From positions 5,915,514-5,979,513 of the forward strand of contig JAFMOC010000031.1 in NCBI GenBank assembly GCA_019802505.1: a DNA stretch of 64,000 nucleotides. The letters are read 5' to 3'. This document shows, in pieces, positions 21,984 to 33,017 of the stretch. Numbering within the stretch: the stretch's first letter is position 1; the number at the start of each line of letters is the position of its first letter. This DNA comes from Corydoras sp. C115. Taxonomy: Eukaryota; Chordata; Actinopteri; Siluriformes; Callichthyidae. The notes below the pieces were generated by a model that was not told the DNA's origin, did not search any database, and was given only the letters and a program-made list of their open reading frames with translations. The position numbers were made by a program, and so were the translations under genes.

Positions 21984-22470
21984 GTACGTAACAATATTAA
22001 CTACGAATTAGTTGTTTTAACTTATTACAATAGTAAATTTAATATTAAATATAAGGTGGCTGTGTAAAATAATAATAGAAAATATAATCGTTATGCAACA
22101 TTAGAACAGCACGTGAGAGGGGGGTGCGCGCGCGCGCTCCGTCTGGTAGCCGGACAGCTAACCGCACTTCACAAAGTAATGACATGAACAAACCCGCTGT
22201 AGCTGGTATTTCGGCTGATATTGTTTAATTAATATGATATTGTTTAATTGTGTTATTTTATTGACGCGGAGTGAGGAATTAAAAACCATGAAATGGGCTG
22301 AGAGAAAACCCGAGGCCTTATCGACGCGTCGCGGAGCCGCCATTTTGTGGCTCATGGCAGCCGGCACGACACACGGTCATGTTAATGAACTCACCGCTGT
22401 TTATTACATAATAAACACGAACTAACAGCTGGTTATTACATAATAAATAGCTCGAATGCTCCCTCGTTAT
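21984..22470. other. rbmx intron 1 start, CpG-rich
   Basis: Contains a CGCGCGCGC run near 22127 and a YY1-type GCCGCCATTTTG at 22336-22347. It may be an enhancer or promoter extension; no ORF is convincing. Confidence 0.45.
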
Positions 22471-22471
22471 T

Positions 22472-23096
22472 ATCCATTATCTTCCGCTTTATCCTCTATT
22501 AGGGTCGTGGGGGGGGGGTTCCCCGTGTCCATCCAGGGGAGAACGTCTCGGGCGCTGGGCAGATAGACCCAGGACAGGACGCCAATCTATCACTGGACAC
22601 ACTCACTCTCACAGACACACTATATGGGGCAATTTGGAGAATTCAATTGACTTGATCCATGTTGTTGGACTGTGGGGGGAGCTGGAGTACCCGGAGGAAA
22701 CCCACGTGGACACGGGGAGAACATCGAAACTCCATCGAGATTGGGATTCGGACCGGGAATCCCCAGCGAAAGTGCTGGTTGCATTTTTTTTTATACATTT
22801 ACTCCAACATGGCACGTGGCTTAGTGGTTGGCATGTTCTCCTCTCAGAGCTAGGGATTCTCCCAATCAGGGTGGAGGTTCCAGGTTCTCTGGTTTTCTTC
22901 CCACACTCCAAAAACATGGATCAAGGTCAACTGAAGTCAACCAAATTGTCCCATATGGAGTGTGCCTGTGTGAGTGTGTGTTCCCAGCAATAGATTGGCG
23001 CTCTATCCAGCGCCTGAAACGTTCTCCCCTGGATGGGCATGGAGAACCCCCCCCCATGACCCTAGTAGAGGATAAAGCAGGAGATAATGGATGGAT
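22472..23096. mobile_element. SINE-1 minus (22472-22766) facing SINE-1 plus (22808-23096)
   Basis: Both copies are truncated at their 5' parts (GGGAATCCCCAGCG on one side, GGCACGTGGCTTAGTGG with a deleted middle on the other). They form an inverted pair around a 41-bp spacer. Confidence 0.85.
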
Positions 23097-23198
23097 GCTC
23101 CACCAAGTGCTTTATGGCGACTGTGGCCGCAGTCTATGAGGAAATATTGGATGGCTTGTAAAACACTTAATAATTATTTTATGTAATAAAAATTAAGC

Positions 23199-23549
23199 TA
23201 GCACGGTGGCTTAGTGGTTAGCACGTTCGCCTCTCAGCGCTAGGGATTCCCGGTTCGAATCCCCATCTGGGTGGAGTTTCCATGTTCTCCTCGTGTCTGT
23301 GTGGGTTTCCTCCGGGTTCTCTGGTTTCCTCCCACAGTCCAAAAACATGGATCAAGTCAATTGAATTCTCAAAATTGCCCCGTATAGAGTGTGTCTGTGT
23401 GAGTGTGTGTCCAGCAATGGATTGGTGCCCTGTCCTGGGTCTATCTCCCCATCGCCCGAGACGTTCTCCCCTGGATGGACATGGGGAACCCCACCGCGAT
23501 CCTAATAGAGGATAAAGCGGGAGACAATGAATGAATGAATGAATGAAAA
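23199..23549 (+). mobile_element. SINE-1 copy, GAATGAAT-tailed subfamily
   Basis: Shows CGAGACGTTC, CCACCGCGATCC and a GAATGAATGAATGAATG tail. Nearly full-length. Confidence 0.9.
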
Positions 23550-24404
23550 ATAAAGCTTCGTAATAAGACGAGAAACTGCAACCCACCTTCTGCCATGAGT
23601 AAGGCTGAAAGGTCATTTATGGCGTTAAAACCAAAACAAACTGTTTGGTATTTTAACTTCTTTGTCGTTGTTGCAACATGTGCTTTAAAATGTGGAGGTC
23701 AGTTCGGAGTCGAATTCCCGCTCTGTCGAGTTTAGCTAGTTTAACAGGGTAAGCCAGAGACCTCAGTGAAATGTGGAAAATGTGTAACAATTGTGATTGT
23801 GTTAGCAAGTGGGTGTGCTGAATCCTTGATGGCCAATTTTATATCTTCAAGATATGATTACCTGTATTTGTTTTCTTATGTGTGACTGTTCCCACTTCAG
23901 TAATCTCATCTTAAAATGTGTTGTGTTCATGCTTTTGTATAATGTGGTCTGTTGATCTGTGTTTAATTGTATCATTATTTTATTCTTTATGCTCTTATAA
24001 CGAATCCAATGATTAACTGACCTGAACAAACACCAGGTTCTACTTTGTATGTGCAAGATATCCATTTGATTTAGAGTAATGGCACTTAAGTGCAGTAGGG
24101 TTTCCACATTGTGTAACATTGTATTAATGTGCTTGTGTTCACCATTGGTCGAACGCTTTTTACTACACCCCATAAACCGCTATCAGACTGGTTTTACTAA
24201 TCCAGGAGATTAAAGAGCTTTGCTTTTTATTCTGTCTGGAAATTGTCTTCTCGTCTTGGATTTCGTTTGCCGTGCTTCACATATGACTGGCTTTTAAACA
24301 AATAGCTGACTTTCAAGTTTCACATACGCAAATGAATCCTCTTAAACATGCTCCTTTGGTCACGGAGATTGTGGCTTGTTAGTTGTTACAAACCTGTCGG
24401 TACA
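23550..24404. other. rbmx intron 1, nothing recognised
   Basis: Unique-looking sequence. Only short random frames are present. Confidence 0.5.
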
Positions 24405-24417
24405 CGAGTTTGAATCA

Positions 24418-24775
24418 TCCATCCATTGTCTTCCGCTTTATCCTCTACTAGGGTCGCGGGGGGGAGGGTTCCACATATGCCCATCCAGGGGAGAATGTTT
24501 CGTACACTGGGCAGATGCACCCAGGACAGGACACCAATCTATCTCTGGGCACACACACTCATTCGCACAGAAAACACTTTATATGGGGCGGTTTGGAGAA
24601 TTCAATTGACCTTGATCCATGTTTTTGGACTGTGGGAGGCAACCAGAGAACCTGGAGGAACCTCATTGGTGACACAGGGAGAACATGGAAATTCCACCCA
24701 GATTGTGATCCAAACCGGGAGTCCCCAGTGCTCGAGAGCCGGACGTGCTAACCACTAAGCCGCCGTGCAGCCCTT
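24418..24775 (-). mobile_element. SINE-1 copy
   Basis: Flanked by the 13-bp duplication CGAGTTTGAATCA (24405-24417, 24776-24788). A diverged, older-looking copy. Confidence 0.92.
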
Positions 24776-24788
24776 CGAGTTTGAATCA

Positions 24789-25671
24789 ATGAATAACATT
24801 TTACTGTTAGCCATAAGATAAGCTGGCTTAAACCTGTTCAGACCTGGGTATCAGATTGTGATCGCGGAGTGGCTTACAAGTAATCCGACTCGTGGATGTG
24901 CATTCACACCTGGTGTTAGAAATGATCTCAAGTGAGCAGAGCACTTGTGATGGGATTTCATATCCTGTGTTGTATGCAAATGAACAAGGATGTCTGTTCT
25001 GTTTGTTAAGAACAAAAGTTTTTTTTTTTTTTTTTTTTGACTCGTGCAAGTAACCTCCACACACACACAGGTTTACATAATGTTTTCTGGCCCAGGTATT
25101 TTGTTTATGTAAAAATTATTAAAATATTGTAAAGTTACACTGATGCTGTGGAAGCTACTTGTGGTGTAATTGTGGTGTTCAGTGAGCAGCCTGCTGTACA
25201 TGACGCCCAAGTAGCAACTGGGGTTGGGTCCCTTGCCCAAGGGCACTTCAGCTATAGTACTTGGTGAGACCAGGAATCGAACTGGGGACCTTCAGGTTGC
25301 AAGGCTGGTTCCCTAATGACAAGCCTTTAACTGCCCGCAATTGTGACCAAATGCACCCCAGCCCCTCCTCTTTGTGGACTGAGTAATTGTCAGTGTTCTC
25401 GATGAGTTTTGGGTGTGTCGCAGCTGTACTCAAACACTTGTGATCTTATCAATCAGTAGTTCTTGCCTTTTCTGAACTCTGTCATTGTCTGACATATTGA
25501 CAGGCTTATTTTAGTTACAGTTGTGATTCATTTTAGTCTGTACTTTGTGTACCTAAAATGTTTTACTTGTTTCCTATTGTGTTTTTTTGGGGTTTGCTAC
25601 ATAAATCACTATTTTAAAAACTTTAAAAATCTGTCTGAATTTTTTTTTTTTTTTTTTTTTTTTTTTTGTAG
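24789..25671. other. rbmx intron 1 end, with an old SINE remnant
   Basis: A poly-T run lies at 25020-25039. Bases 25195-25330 (CCTTGCCCAAGGGCACTTC, then CAGGAATCGAACTGGGGACC) look like a V-SINE-type remnant. The long T tract at 25641-25667 is the polypyrimidine tract of the next exon. Confidence 0.5.
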
Positions 25672-25686
25672 TCATCAGAGTGAACG

Positions 25687-25795
25687 ATGGCGGAGGCCGA
25701 CCGACCAGGGAAGCTTTTCATTGGGAACTTGAACATCGAAACGAACGAGAAGGCCCTTGAAAGCTATTTCAGCAAATTTGGCCGCATATCAGAGG
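25687..25795 (+). CDS. rbmx: rbmx coding exon 2 (start codon)
   Basis: The exon starts at 25672 after a TTTGTAG acceptor; the ATG is at 25687. It encodes MAEADRPGKLFIGNLNIETN, then EKALESYFSKFGRISE, and ends one base into Val with donor GTGAGT. Confidence 0.97.
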
Positions 25796-28700
25796 GTGAG
25801 TGTGTATTAGAGTTCTTTAAAATCATTTAATGCAGATGTTTATTGTTAAAGATGCATTAATTTTTTTTTTTTTAGTAATCTGTATTGACAGAGTTAGATT
25901 TAGCTTGTTGAAGAAAAATGCATTGAGACTGGTCTCAGTAAAGGGTTGTAGGATTGAAACCTACATTAATATGGTCCTGACCATAATGAACAGAATAATG
26001 TGGCCTACAAAGTGTTTAGAGAAATTAAACTGCAGTGCATCCTTAAGGGGAGGAGGTGATGGCTTAGTGAGGCTTTTTAAATAAGCTTGAGTGATCATCC
26101 ATTCTCATGGATTGTCAGGTCACCCTTTAGTTCAGTCAGTACTGGATTTACCACAAGCTATGATGACCTTTGGGAATTGATTGAAAAGCTGAAAATATCT
26201 TGATCAATACCTCTAAGAAGTCCTGAGCTTGTGAATAAGCTGAAGCTGGCTTTGTTTGTAAGGATGTAGGTTATACTGACCCTATCCTCTCTCTCAGTTC
26301 TTCTTATCAGGGATCGGGAAACCAACAAGTCCAAAGGCTATGCTTTTGTGACTTACGAAAATCCTGGTGACGCAAAAGACGCTTCACGGGAGCTGAACGG
26401 AAAGGTCAGAATCTACACTACTGGCTCCTGTTAGGTTTTCAGATCAAATTTTTGACTGTTTTACATTAAAGGTGTACATTTATTTTAGTCGTTTGATGGC
26501 AAGCCAATCAAAGTGGAGCAGGCAACGAAACCCCGTTTTGAGTCAGCCGCGCGCCGTGGGTATTCGATGCACCCACGTAGTCGGGGTTCTCCCAGAAGTT
26601 CACGGGGTTCGAGTGGAATGCGAGGCCCACCTGGCAGAGGTACTGACTCCTTTAAAGATCTTTGATTTGCTCTGTTGTGGACCATGATGACGCTTTAATT
26701 TCCTGATCTGTTTGGATATGATAGTAATTTTCTCTAAGAAGTTCTGAGTCTTTGAATGATGTTTTTATAATTACACCCTTTCCCAATGACTGTGATAACG
26801 TAGAGTTTGTAGATCCTTTCTTTAAAGGCATGTCACCCCGAGGACCTTCTAAACGGGGACCACCGATGAGGAATGGAGGGCCACCACCTAAAAGATCAGC
26901 ACCGTCTGGACCAATGGGCAGATGTAAGAATTAAATTTTTTAAATTTATTTATTAATTTTAGATTTTGAGTTGTATATATGGGTGGCTTAGTGGTTAGCA
27001 TGTTCGCCTCGCAGCACTAGGGATTCCCGGTTCGAATCCCCATCTGGGTGGAGTTTCCATGTTCTCCCCATGTCCACGTGGGTTTCCTCCGGGTTCTCCG
27101 GTTTCCTCCCACAGTCCAAAAACATGGATCAAGTTAATTGAGTTCTCCAAATTGCTCCATATAGTGTGTGTGTGTGTGTCCAGCGATAGATTTGCGTCCT
27201 GTCCTGGGTGTATCTGCCCAGCGCCCAAAATGTTCTCCCCTGGATGGGCATGGGGAAACCCCCCCCCCTGCGACCCTAATAGAGGATAAATGGAAGATAA
27301 TGGATGTATGGAGTTGTATATACTGATCTCCTTCTCGATTGATTTTCCAGCCTCGATGTATAGAGATCGGGATCCATATGGTCCTCCTCCCCGCAGAGAC
27401 ACCATGTCCAGGAGGGATGACTATCTATCACCACGTGATGACCACTACAGCATGAAAGACGGGTGCGTTGTGTGAATGTTGTTATAAAGATTTCATGCGT
27501 TCCTCGGTGACTTACACTACACATGCTGGTTTTGCAGTTACTCCAGTGACTACATGAGTTCACGAGACAGCCGGGACTATGGGCCTCCACCACGTGATTA
27601 TTCATACCGTGATTATCCATCCAGCTCCAGAGATGATTACGATTCAGTGCCCAGAGGATACAGGTATGTTTTTATTTTGCTGCGTTTTATATCCAAACTG
27701 ATTTGCAAGTTCTCCAATAAGAGTGCCACACCACTGGACTGATAAAAGTTTAGTGGCAATACCCAAGCCAACATTGGTGGCTTTGATGGCCATTGGGGTT
27801 TAAAATACCATCCTGTCAACCATGTAACACCCCAATAACACTGAAACACCTTCTCATCGACTGCCCTGCTTATAACCATGCGCCAATGTTACTACCACGG
27901 AAATAACATGAAAGACCTTTTTGATAAAACCCCACCAGTTTCTATCACAACTTAATCTCGATCAAATTTGATACTTGTGTAGCTAATCAAATTCTCCTCA
28001 TGCAACAATCTCTGGAAATGTAACTTCACTGGATATAATGAACACAAACATATGCTTCAAATAGCCAAATATGGGCTGAAGTGGCAATAAAACCCCAATA
28101 AACATTCATTCATTATTATCCGCTTTATCCTCTATTAGGGTCGCGGTGGGGTTCCCCATGCCCATCCAGGGGAGAACGTCTCGGGCGCTGGGCAAATACA
28201 CCCAGGACAGTGTGCCAATCCATCGCTGTGCGCACACTCACTCACTCATACACACTCTATATGGGGCAATTTGGAGAACTCAATTGACTTCATCCATGTT
28301 TTTGGACTGTGGGAGGAAACCGGAGAACCCGGAGGAAACCCACGCGGACACGGGGAGAACATGGAAACTCCACCCAGATGGGGATTCGAACCGGGAATCA
28401 CTAGAGCTGAGAGGCGAACGTGCTAACCACTAAGCCACCGTGCCGCCCCAATAAACAAACAAGCTGAATTCTGGCCTCTGATTCCTTTAATTTGATGTCT
28501 TCAAACCCTGTGTCCTTGTCCATAGCGATCGGGACGGGTACGGAGGCGGACGTGATCACCGGGGTTACATGGATCGGCCCAGTGGAGGCTCCTATAGAGA
28601 CCTCTATGACGATGACGACGACGATGATGACGACGACGACTATGGTAAGTGGTCACCTTTTAGTGAAGTCCAGCCGATTTGTCTTCAGACTGCATTTGAT

Positions 28701-29371
28701 TTTTAATAACGCTTCAATATGAATAGTTAAACCTTTCAGGATTCCATTGATCTGGAATCACGCACCTCAAACCTGAATATGGAATCATCACAACGCGTTT
28801 GAGCCCATTCCAGACCCGTTTTCTAATCCTGGTCAAACCAAACCAAGAAGCAATCGGCCAGGAAAACCCCTAGAAGTCCACTTCCTCCGATACTCCTCAA
28901 GTTTAGTTTAGATACAGCTCCAGGTTAACTAACGGCACCATCTGAGAATCGCAGCCCCTGATCTGGAAGCATTTGTGCCAGGAGTGATGCATTTGTGTAG
29001 GAAAGTGGCCACTTAAAAGCTTGCAAACAAAGAAATGTCTGTGAATTTTGTCAATTACATGACCCATTGACCCTGCAGGTAACTCGCGCAGTGCCCCACA
29101 CTCAAGGGGTCACCCCCAGTCCTACGGCAGGAGTGGCGGAGGCAGTCGCTATGACGATTATGGCGGCAGTTCCAGAGACGGCTATGGCAGTCGAGATGGT
29201 TACTCCAGCAGTCGAAGCGTGCCATACTCTACTAGTCGCAACGATCGCCCACCCAGGCAAGACCTAGATCGAGGATACCCTCCCCGTCAGTACAGCAGCT
29301 CGAGCCGAGGTGCACCTCGGGGCCGCGGAGGCCATCGAACAGATAGAGGAATGAACCGCAATCGATACTGA
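25687..29371 (+). CDS. rbmx: rbmx gene (RNA-binding motif protein, X-linked; hnRNP G), complete coding region
   Basis: RBMX is a nuclear RNA-binding protein acting in alternative splicing and genome stability. Eight coding exons join to 1113 nt (370 codons plus stop). The N-terminal RRM spans residues ~8-86 with RNP2 LFIGNL and RNP1 KGYAFVTY. The RGG/SR-rich remainder includes PRSRGSPRSSRGSSGMRGPP and GPSKRGPPMRNGGPPPKRSA, then DYSYRDYP and a C-terminus SSRGAPRGRGG followed by RTDRGMNRNRY. Human RBMX is slightly longer (391). All splice sites are GT-AG and keep frame. Unusual is an 11-residue Asp run in exon 8. Two SINE-1 copies sit in introns. A noncoding exon near 21950-21983 carries the promoter. 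arhgef6 follows on the same strand. Confidence 0.96.
26152..26233 (+). ncRNA. snord61: C/D-box snoRNA, SNORD61-like
   Basis: This 82-nt intronic box C/D snoRNA has a perfect 7-bp terminal stem (CACAAGC at 26152-26158, GCTTGTG at 26227-26233), box C ATGATGA (26160-26166), D' CTGA (26189-26192), a C'-like TGATCAA (26201-26207) and box D CTGA (26223-26226). The sequence before box D, CTCTAAGAAGT, is complementary to the conserved 18S rRNA segment ACTTCTTAGAG. The base five nt before box D pairs with a U there, in line with the 18S U1442 target I recall for SNORD61. In mammals SNORD61 also lies in an RBMX intron. It is released from rbmx intron 2. Confidence 0.88.
26298..26404 (+). CDS. rbmx: rbmx coding exon 3
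   Basis: Encodes VLLIRDRETNKSKGYAFVTY, then ENPGDAKDASRELNGK, the second half of the RRM with RNP1. Acceptor CTCTCTCAG, donor GTCAGA. Confidence 0.97.
26489..26639 (+). CDS. rbmx: rbmx coding exon 4
   Basis: Encodes SFDGKPIKVEQATKPRFESA, then ARRGYSMHPRSRGSPRSSRG and SSGMRGPPGR. It closes the RRM and opens the Arg/Ser/Gly-rich region. Acceptor TATTTTAG, donor GTACTG; ends in phase 1. Confidence 0.97.
26828..26923 (+). CDS. rbmx: rbmx coding exon 5
   Basis: Encodes GMSPRGPSKRGPPMRNGGPP, then PKRSAPSGPMGR, a proline/arginine-rich stretch characteristic of RBMX. Acceptor TTTCTTTAAAG, donor GTAAGA. Confidence 0.96.
26980..27310 (+). mobile_element. SINE-1 copy in rbmx intron 5
   Basis: Flanked by the 12-bp duplication GAGTTGTATATA (26968-26979, 27311-27322). 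The 5' end is slightly truncated (TGGGTGGCTTAG). It ends 40 bp before exon 6, so it neighbours that exon's branch-point region. Confidence 0.93.
27351..27462 (+). CDS. rbmx: rbmx coding exon 6
   Basis: Encodes SMYRDRDPYGPPPRRDTMSR, then RDDYLSPRDDHYSMKDG. Acceptor GATTTTCCAG, donor GTGCGT. Confidence 0.96.
27538..27663 (+). CDS. rbmx: rbmx coding exon 7
   Basis: Encodes YSSDYMSSRDSRDYGPPPRD, then YSYRDYPSSSRDDYDSVPRG and Y. These are the Tyr/Asp/Arg/Ser-rich repeats of RBMX. Acceptor TTTTGCAG, donor GTATGT. Confidence 0.97.
28104..28445 (-). mobile_element. SINE-1 copy in rbmx intron 7
   Basis: Flanked by the 11-bp duplication CCCCAATAAAC (28093-28103, 28446-28456). GAATGAAT-tailed subfamily with CGTCTCGGGCGC and no long C-run. 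Confidence 0.94.
28526..28644 (+). CDS. rbmx: rbmx coding exon 8 with poly-Asp run
   Basis: Encodes DRDGYGGGRDHRGYMDRPSG, then GSYRDLY, eleven Asp (GAC/GAT mixed, 28608-28640) and Y. Mixed codons argue against a recent slippage error. Acceptor TCCATAG, donor GTAAGT. Confidence 0.96.
28645..29078. other. rbmx intron 8
   Basis: 434 bp of unique sequence. I saw no second snoRNA with paired C and D boxes and no SINE. Confidence 0.5.
29079..29371 (+). CDS. rbmx: rbmx last coding exon and stop
   Basis: Encodes NSRSAPHSRGHPQSYGRSGG, then YDDYGGSSRDGYGSRDGYSS and the C-terminus GRGGHRTDRGMNRNRY. TGA at 29369-29371. Acceptor ACCCTGCAG. Confidence 0.97.
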
Positions 29372-29642
29372 AACTGACTCCTTGCTTAGAACGCATTAAC
29401 CCAGTGGACACGCAGAATTGAAGACCTCTAGATGGACTTTATGCTTCAGTTTCAAGCTGTACCCGACCATGTGACGTTTTTTGCCTTTTAAAGTGTTGCT
29501 TTCTTTTTGTTTAGCCCTGCCTGGCTCTCGATGTATGGTCCAGTTTAAGTAATTAATGTTAGCTTTTTGTAACTTGATGTTAACCTGCAGTGCCCCAGAA
29601 ATACTGTTTCTTTATGAATAAAGATTTTAATGAAAGTGCCGG
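29372..29642 (+). terminator. rbmx 3' untranslated region and polyadenylation signal
   Basis: AATAAA at 29617-29622 gives a predicted cleavage site near 29640. Confidence 0.8.
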
Positions 29643-30550
29643 AGCTCCACTACTCTTCAAAGACCTGATGGAAAAGGTGAAAATGGTCCTCCAGGGTGAG
29701 GGATCCTAACCAGTTTAGCTCAAATATGGAAAATATGCTTGTTGCCAATGTTCAGTCTGTTGAACAAGACCCATGCCTCTGCCAAACTCTCTCAGTATTG
29801 CTCTCTTCAGTGCTAATGGATCCCTCCTGCAAAGCCTAAACTTTGACGGCTTGCTCTCGACAATCCAAAGACAACAAATATGCAAGAATCAATGCGACAC
29901 CTGATTAAATGTCTACAGCTGGTAAGCAAAGAAAACCCTTTTGTCTCTGGTCTAAGTGAACTTGACTCGGTATGAATGGCAGTCTCGGCTACCGTTGTGT
30001 TAAAGCCTCAACTTTTTGACATTACTGATCGTCACACACTGCAATCTAAGGTTAGTTATTAAATCAGTCAACAACAAAATCCCATCTGCAACCAAAGGAC
30101 TTGACATGATTTAGTAAACCAAAAAAAAAAAAAAAAAGCTGGCTCTTTGAGTTTAAAGACCCGAATCCCAAAGGAAAACTAAAACAAACGGAATATCCAA
30201 CTCGACTTTTCCAAGTGAACCATGACAATTGAAAGGAAATTAACACGAAGCCTTCCTCTGGACAACTTCCACAATGTGGTTTTAAATCCCCAAATTCACT
30301 ACCAAATCCAAACTAATGCCGGAACGTCTTTTGGTAAACGATAGCTTAAAGTTTAACCAAAAAAAAAACCAAAAAAAAATGCTGCTCTTAAGCAGAACCC
30401 CTCTTAAAGGAGACTTCTGGAAGTCCTACCCTTCAGTTCCCAATGTTCAGCCTGGAAAATGATTATTTATTTTTTTTCTTCTGTTAGATCTCATATCAGT
30501 TCAGATTTGCTCCTCTTTAATGATCTAATGGAAGGTTTTTCCTGTTGCAG

Positions 30551-30642
30551 GTTGAGAAGTTGTTCTACGACCCATTGAACTTCTAATATTGAGCTAATGG
30601 CCCTAATTATGGGACCGTTCACTGCACTGCTGCACACAACAG
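30551..30642 (+). other. Possible rbmx 3' untranslated exon
   Basis: Bounded by a good acceptor (CCTGTTGCAG) and donor (GTAGGT). A donor GTGAGG at 29696 and an acceptor at 32220 could link it to the last coding exon and to 32221. It has no coding frame; stop codons occur early. Confidence 0.45.
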
Positions 30643-31579
30643 GTAGGTTTAGTCTCTTAATCCAGTTTATTTACACGTTTGTTCGGAATCCGGTCTGATT
30701 TATCTGACTCATCACAGTCATGTCTGCTTGCTTTGTTTTGCCAGTAAGCAGATGGTGGTGTTTGACCTCTGTGGGTAGACAAAAAGAAGTAAGCATCTCT
30801 GAGAGGCTGGTGTATCATGCACCCTTCAGATTTGTGATTTAACTGCTAGAAGATGAATTAGATTTTTTTAAAGGGATATATTTAGTTTCAGTTGACCTCA
30901 ACTGTGTTTTTTTTTTTTTTATTTTTTACTTCTTTTTAGTGTGTAATGCAACACAACGGCCAGAAGGTGGCGGTAATACACCGTTTTCCATGTTTAGCAT
31001 TTTTCTCGCCACTGAAAATAAACCAAATCAGTCTCCAGCAGGATAAAGTGTCTCCTGCTGTTCAGTGAAATTCCAAAATGGGGGGAGGGGGGCAAGACAA
31101 AGGTTTGATTACTGATTTTGGGGGCACAATGTGACGGATGAGTTCATGTCAGTCTTTTACTTCTGAACCCAACGTAATTTGCCGTTCTGGTTTCTCCACC
31201 TAATTCTGTAAATCAAATGCACTTGGTCACGCTCACTCAGCTTTTGTCCTGATCTTGCATCAGTTTAACCTGTGAACTTGGTTCTGAACCTAACTGCCGT
31301 TCCGGTTCATACCCCACAACATGTGACCTGCTTGAGGTTTGCAATAATGGTGTAGTAATGGTGCATTTTTAAAACCTGTTGAATAAAATTAGAACATGAG
31401 TTCTTGAAATACATTAGAGGTGCTTAGCGAAAGTGTCCTGGTGCTATCAAACTGAGCTATGGGGATTTGTCCTCCTATAGTGTACCCAAGTTTCTTTTTA
31501 TTGAGAGGCTGTATTATGGTTCACCTTGTGTTCTCACTCTAACCAACAGGGCACAGTATGAACTAATTAGCTCATTCTA

Positions 31580-31929
31580 TCCATCCATCGATTATCTTCC
31601 ACTTTATCCACTATTAGGGTCGCGGTCGCGGTGGGGTTTCCCCATTCCCATCCAGGGGAGAACGTTTCGGGCGCTGGGCAGATACACCCAGGACAGGACG
31701 CCAATCTATCACTGGACACACACTCACACAGACACACTCTATATGGGGCAATTTGGAGAACTCAATCGACTTGATCCATGTTTTTGGACTGTGGGAGGAA
31801 ACCGGAGAACCCGGAGGAAACCCACGCGGACACGGGGAGAACATGGAAACTCCACCCAGATGGGGGTTCGAACCGGAAATAGTGCTAAGAGGAGAACATG
31901 CTAACCACTAAGCCATCGTGCCGCCCTAC
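31580..31929 (-). mobile_element. SINE-1 copy
   Basis: Flanked by the 12-bp duplication TAGCTCATTCTA (31568-31579, 31930-31941). Unusually for its subfamily it has no C-run (GGTCGCGGTCGCGG). Confidence 0.94.
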
Positions 31930-31971
31930 TAGCTCATTCTAATATCTCATTATTATTATTAATTGGTTGTG

Positions 31972-32140
31972 AAAACTCAGTGGTTAGTGTGTTGGATTAG
32001 AGTTGGGGTTTAAATCCCATGTCTAAGTTACCAAGTTGGGGCCCTTGCTCAAGGCCCTGAACCCTGACCCTGTGGTTGTAACCCTGACCATCGAGTTAAT
32101 ACACTTGTAATTTGATTTGGATTAAATCTGCTAATTATAC
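31972..32140 (+). mobile_element. V-SINE/HE1-like degenerate copy
   Basis: CTCAGTGGTTAGTGTGTTGG (box A like), GGGTTTAAATCCC (box B like), then GGGGCCCTTGCTCAAGGCCC. Confidence 0.5.
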
Positions 32141-32220
32141 CCTTATGTAGCTTTGTGTATCTTGTTCGTAATACAGGACGCAATGAAATGAAACTGATTT
32201 GGATTTGTTTTCTCTTTCAG

Positions 32221-32295
32221 GTCCAGATGAAGTGAGACGTGCACCGGTTCACCAAGTTCAGTCTGAAGGCGTTTCACGATGTTTTAATAAACATG
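32221..32295 (+). other. Possible terminal rbmx untranslated exon
   Basis: Follows the acceptor TTTTCTCTTTCAG. Contains AATAAA at 32286-32291. It would end an alternative longer rbmx transcript. Confidence 0.4.
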
Positions 32296-32359
32296 ACAAA
32301 GTGAACTGTGTGTCTGAATCTAGCTTTTGTTTCTGCACAAACTTTTTTTTCTTTTTTCT

Positions 32360-32710
32360 TTTTCAGTCATGTCTTATGTTGTTGTCCCATCATCATAAAC
32401 ACTAAGGAACCAAGTTCTTAAGGAGCCGGACCTCGACTCTTAATATTGCCAGACAAAAAGCTTAATTACCACGGGATTGTTTTCAGGGGGTATAAATGCT
32501 TTTTCAGATATTGGCTGTCTCAATGCAGCTGCAACAGTGAGAACAGCAATAGAACCGCTGTAGGCTGGTCACATGTGCGGTGTTTGGAAAGGCAGTGTTT
32601 GATTTAAAGTCACGGGTCTTATTAGGTTTGAGATGTTTGAATCTGAAGGGTAAAGTAAATCTCAGTTTACGTGTTCTCCGTCTTCATGTGGGATTTAAAT
32701 TTTTATTATA

Positions 32711-32741
<31 letters not shown>

Positions 32742-32986
32742 TTTCCCTCCAATCATGTCTTATGTTGTCCCATCATTATAAACACTAAGGAACCAAGTTC
32801 TTAAGGAGCCAGAACTCGACTCTTAATATTGACAGACAAAAAGCTTATGTGCGGTGTTTGGAAAGGCAGTGTTTGATTTAAAGTCACAGGTCTTATTAGG
32901 GTTGAGCTGTTTGAATCTGAAGGGTAAAGTAAATCTCAGTTTACATGTTCTCCCTGTCTTCATGTGGGATTAAAATTTTTATTATA

Positions 32987-33017
<31 letters not shown>

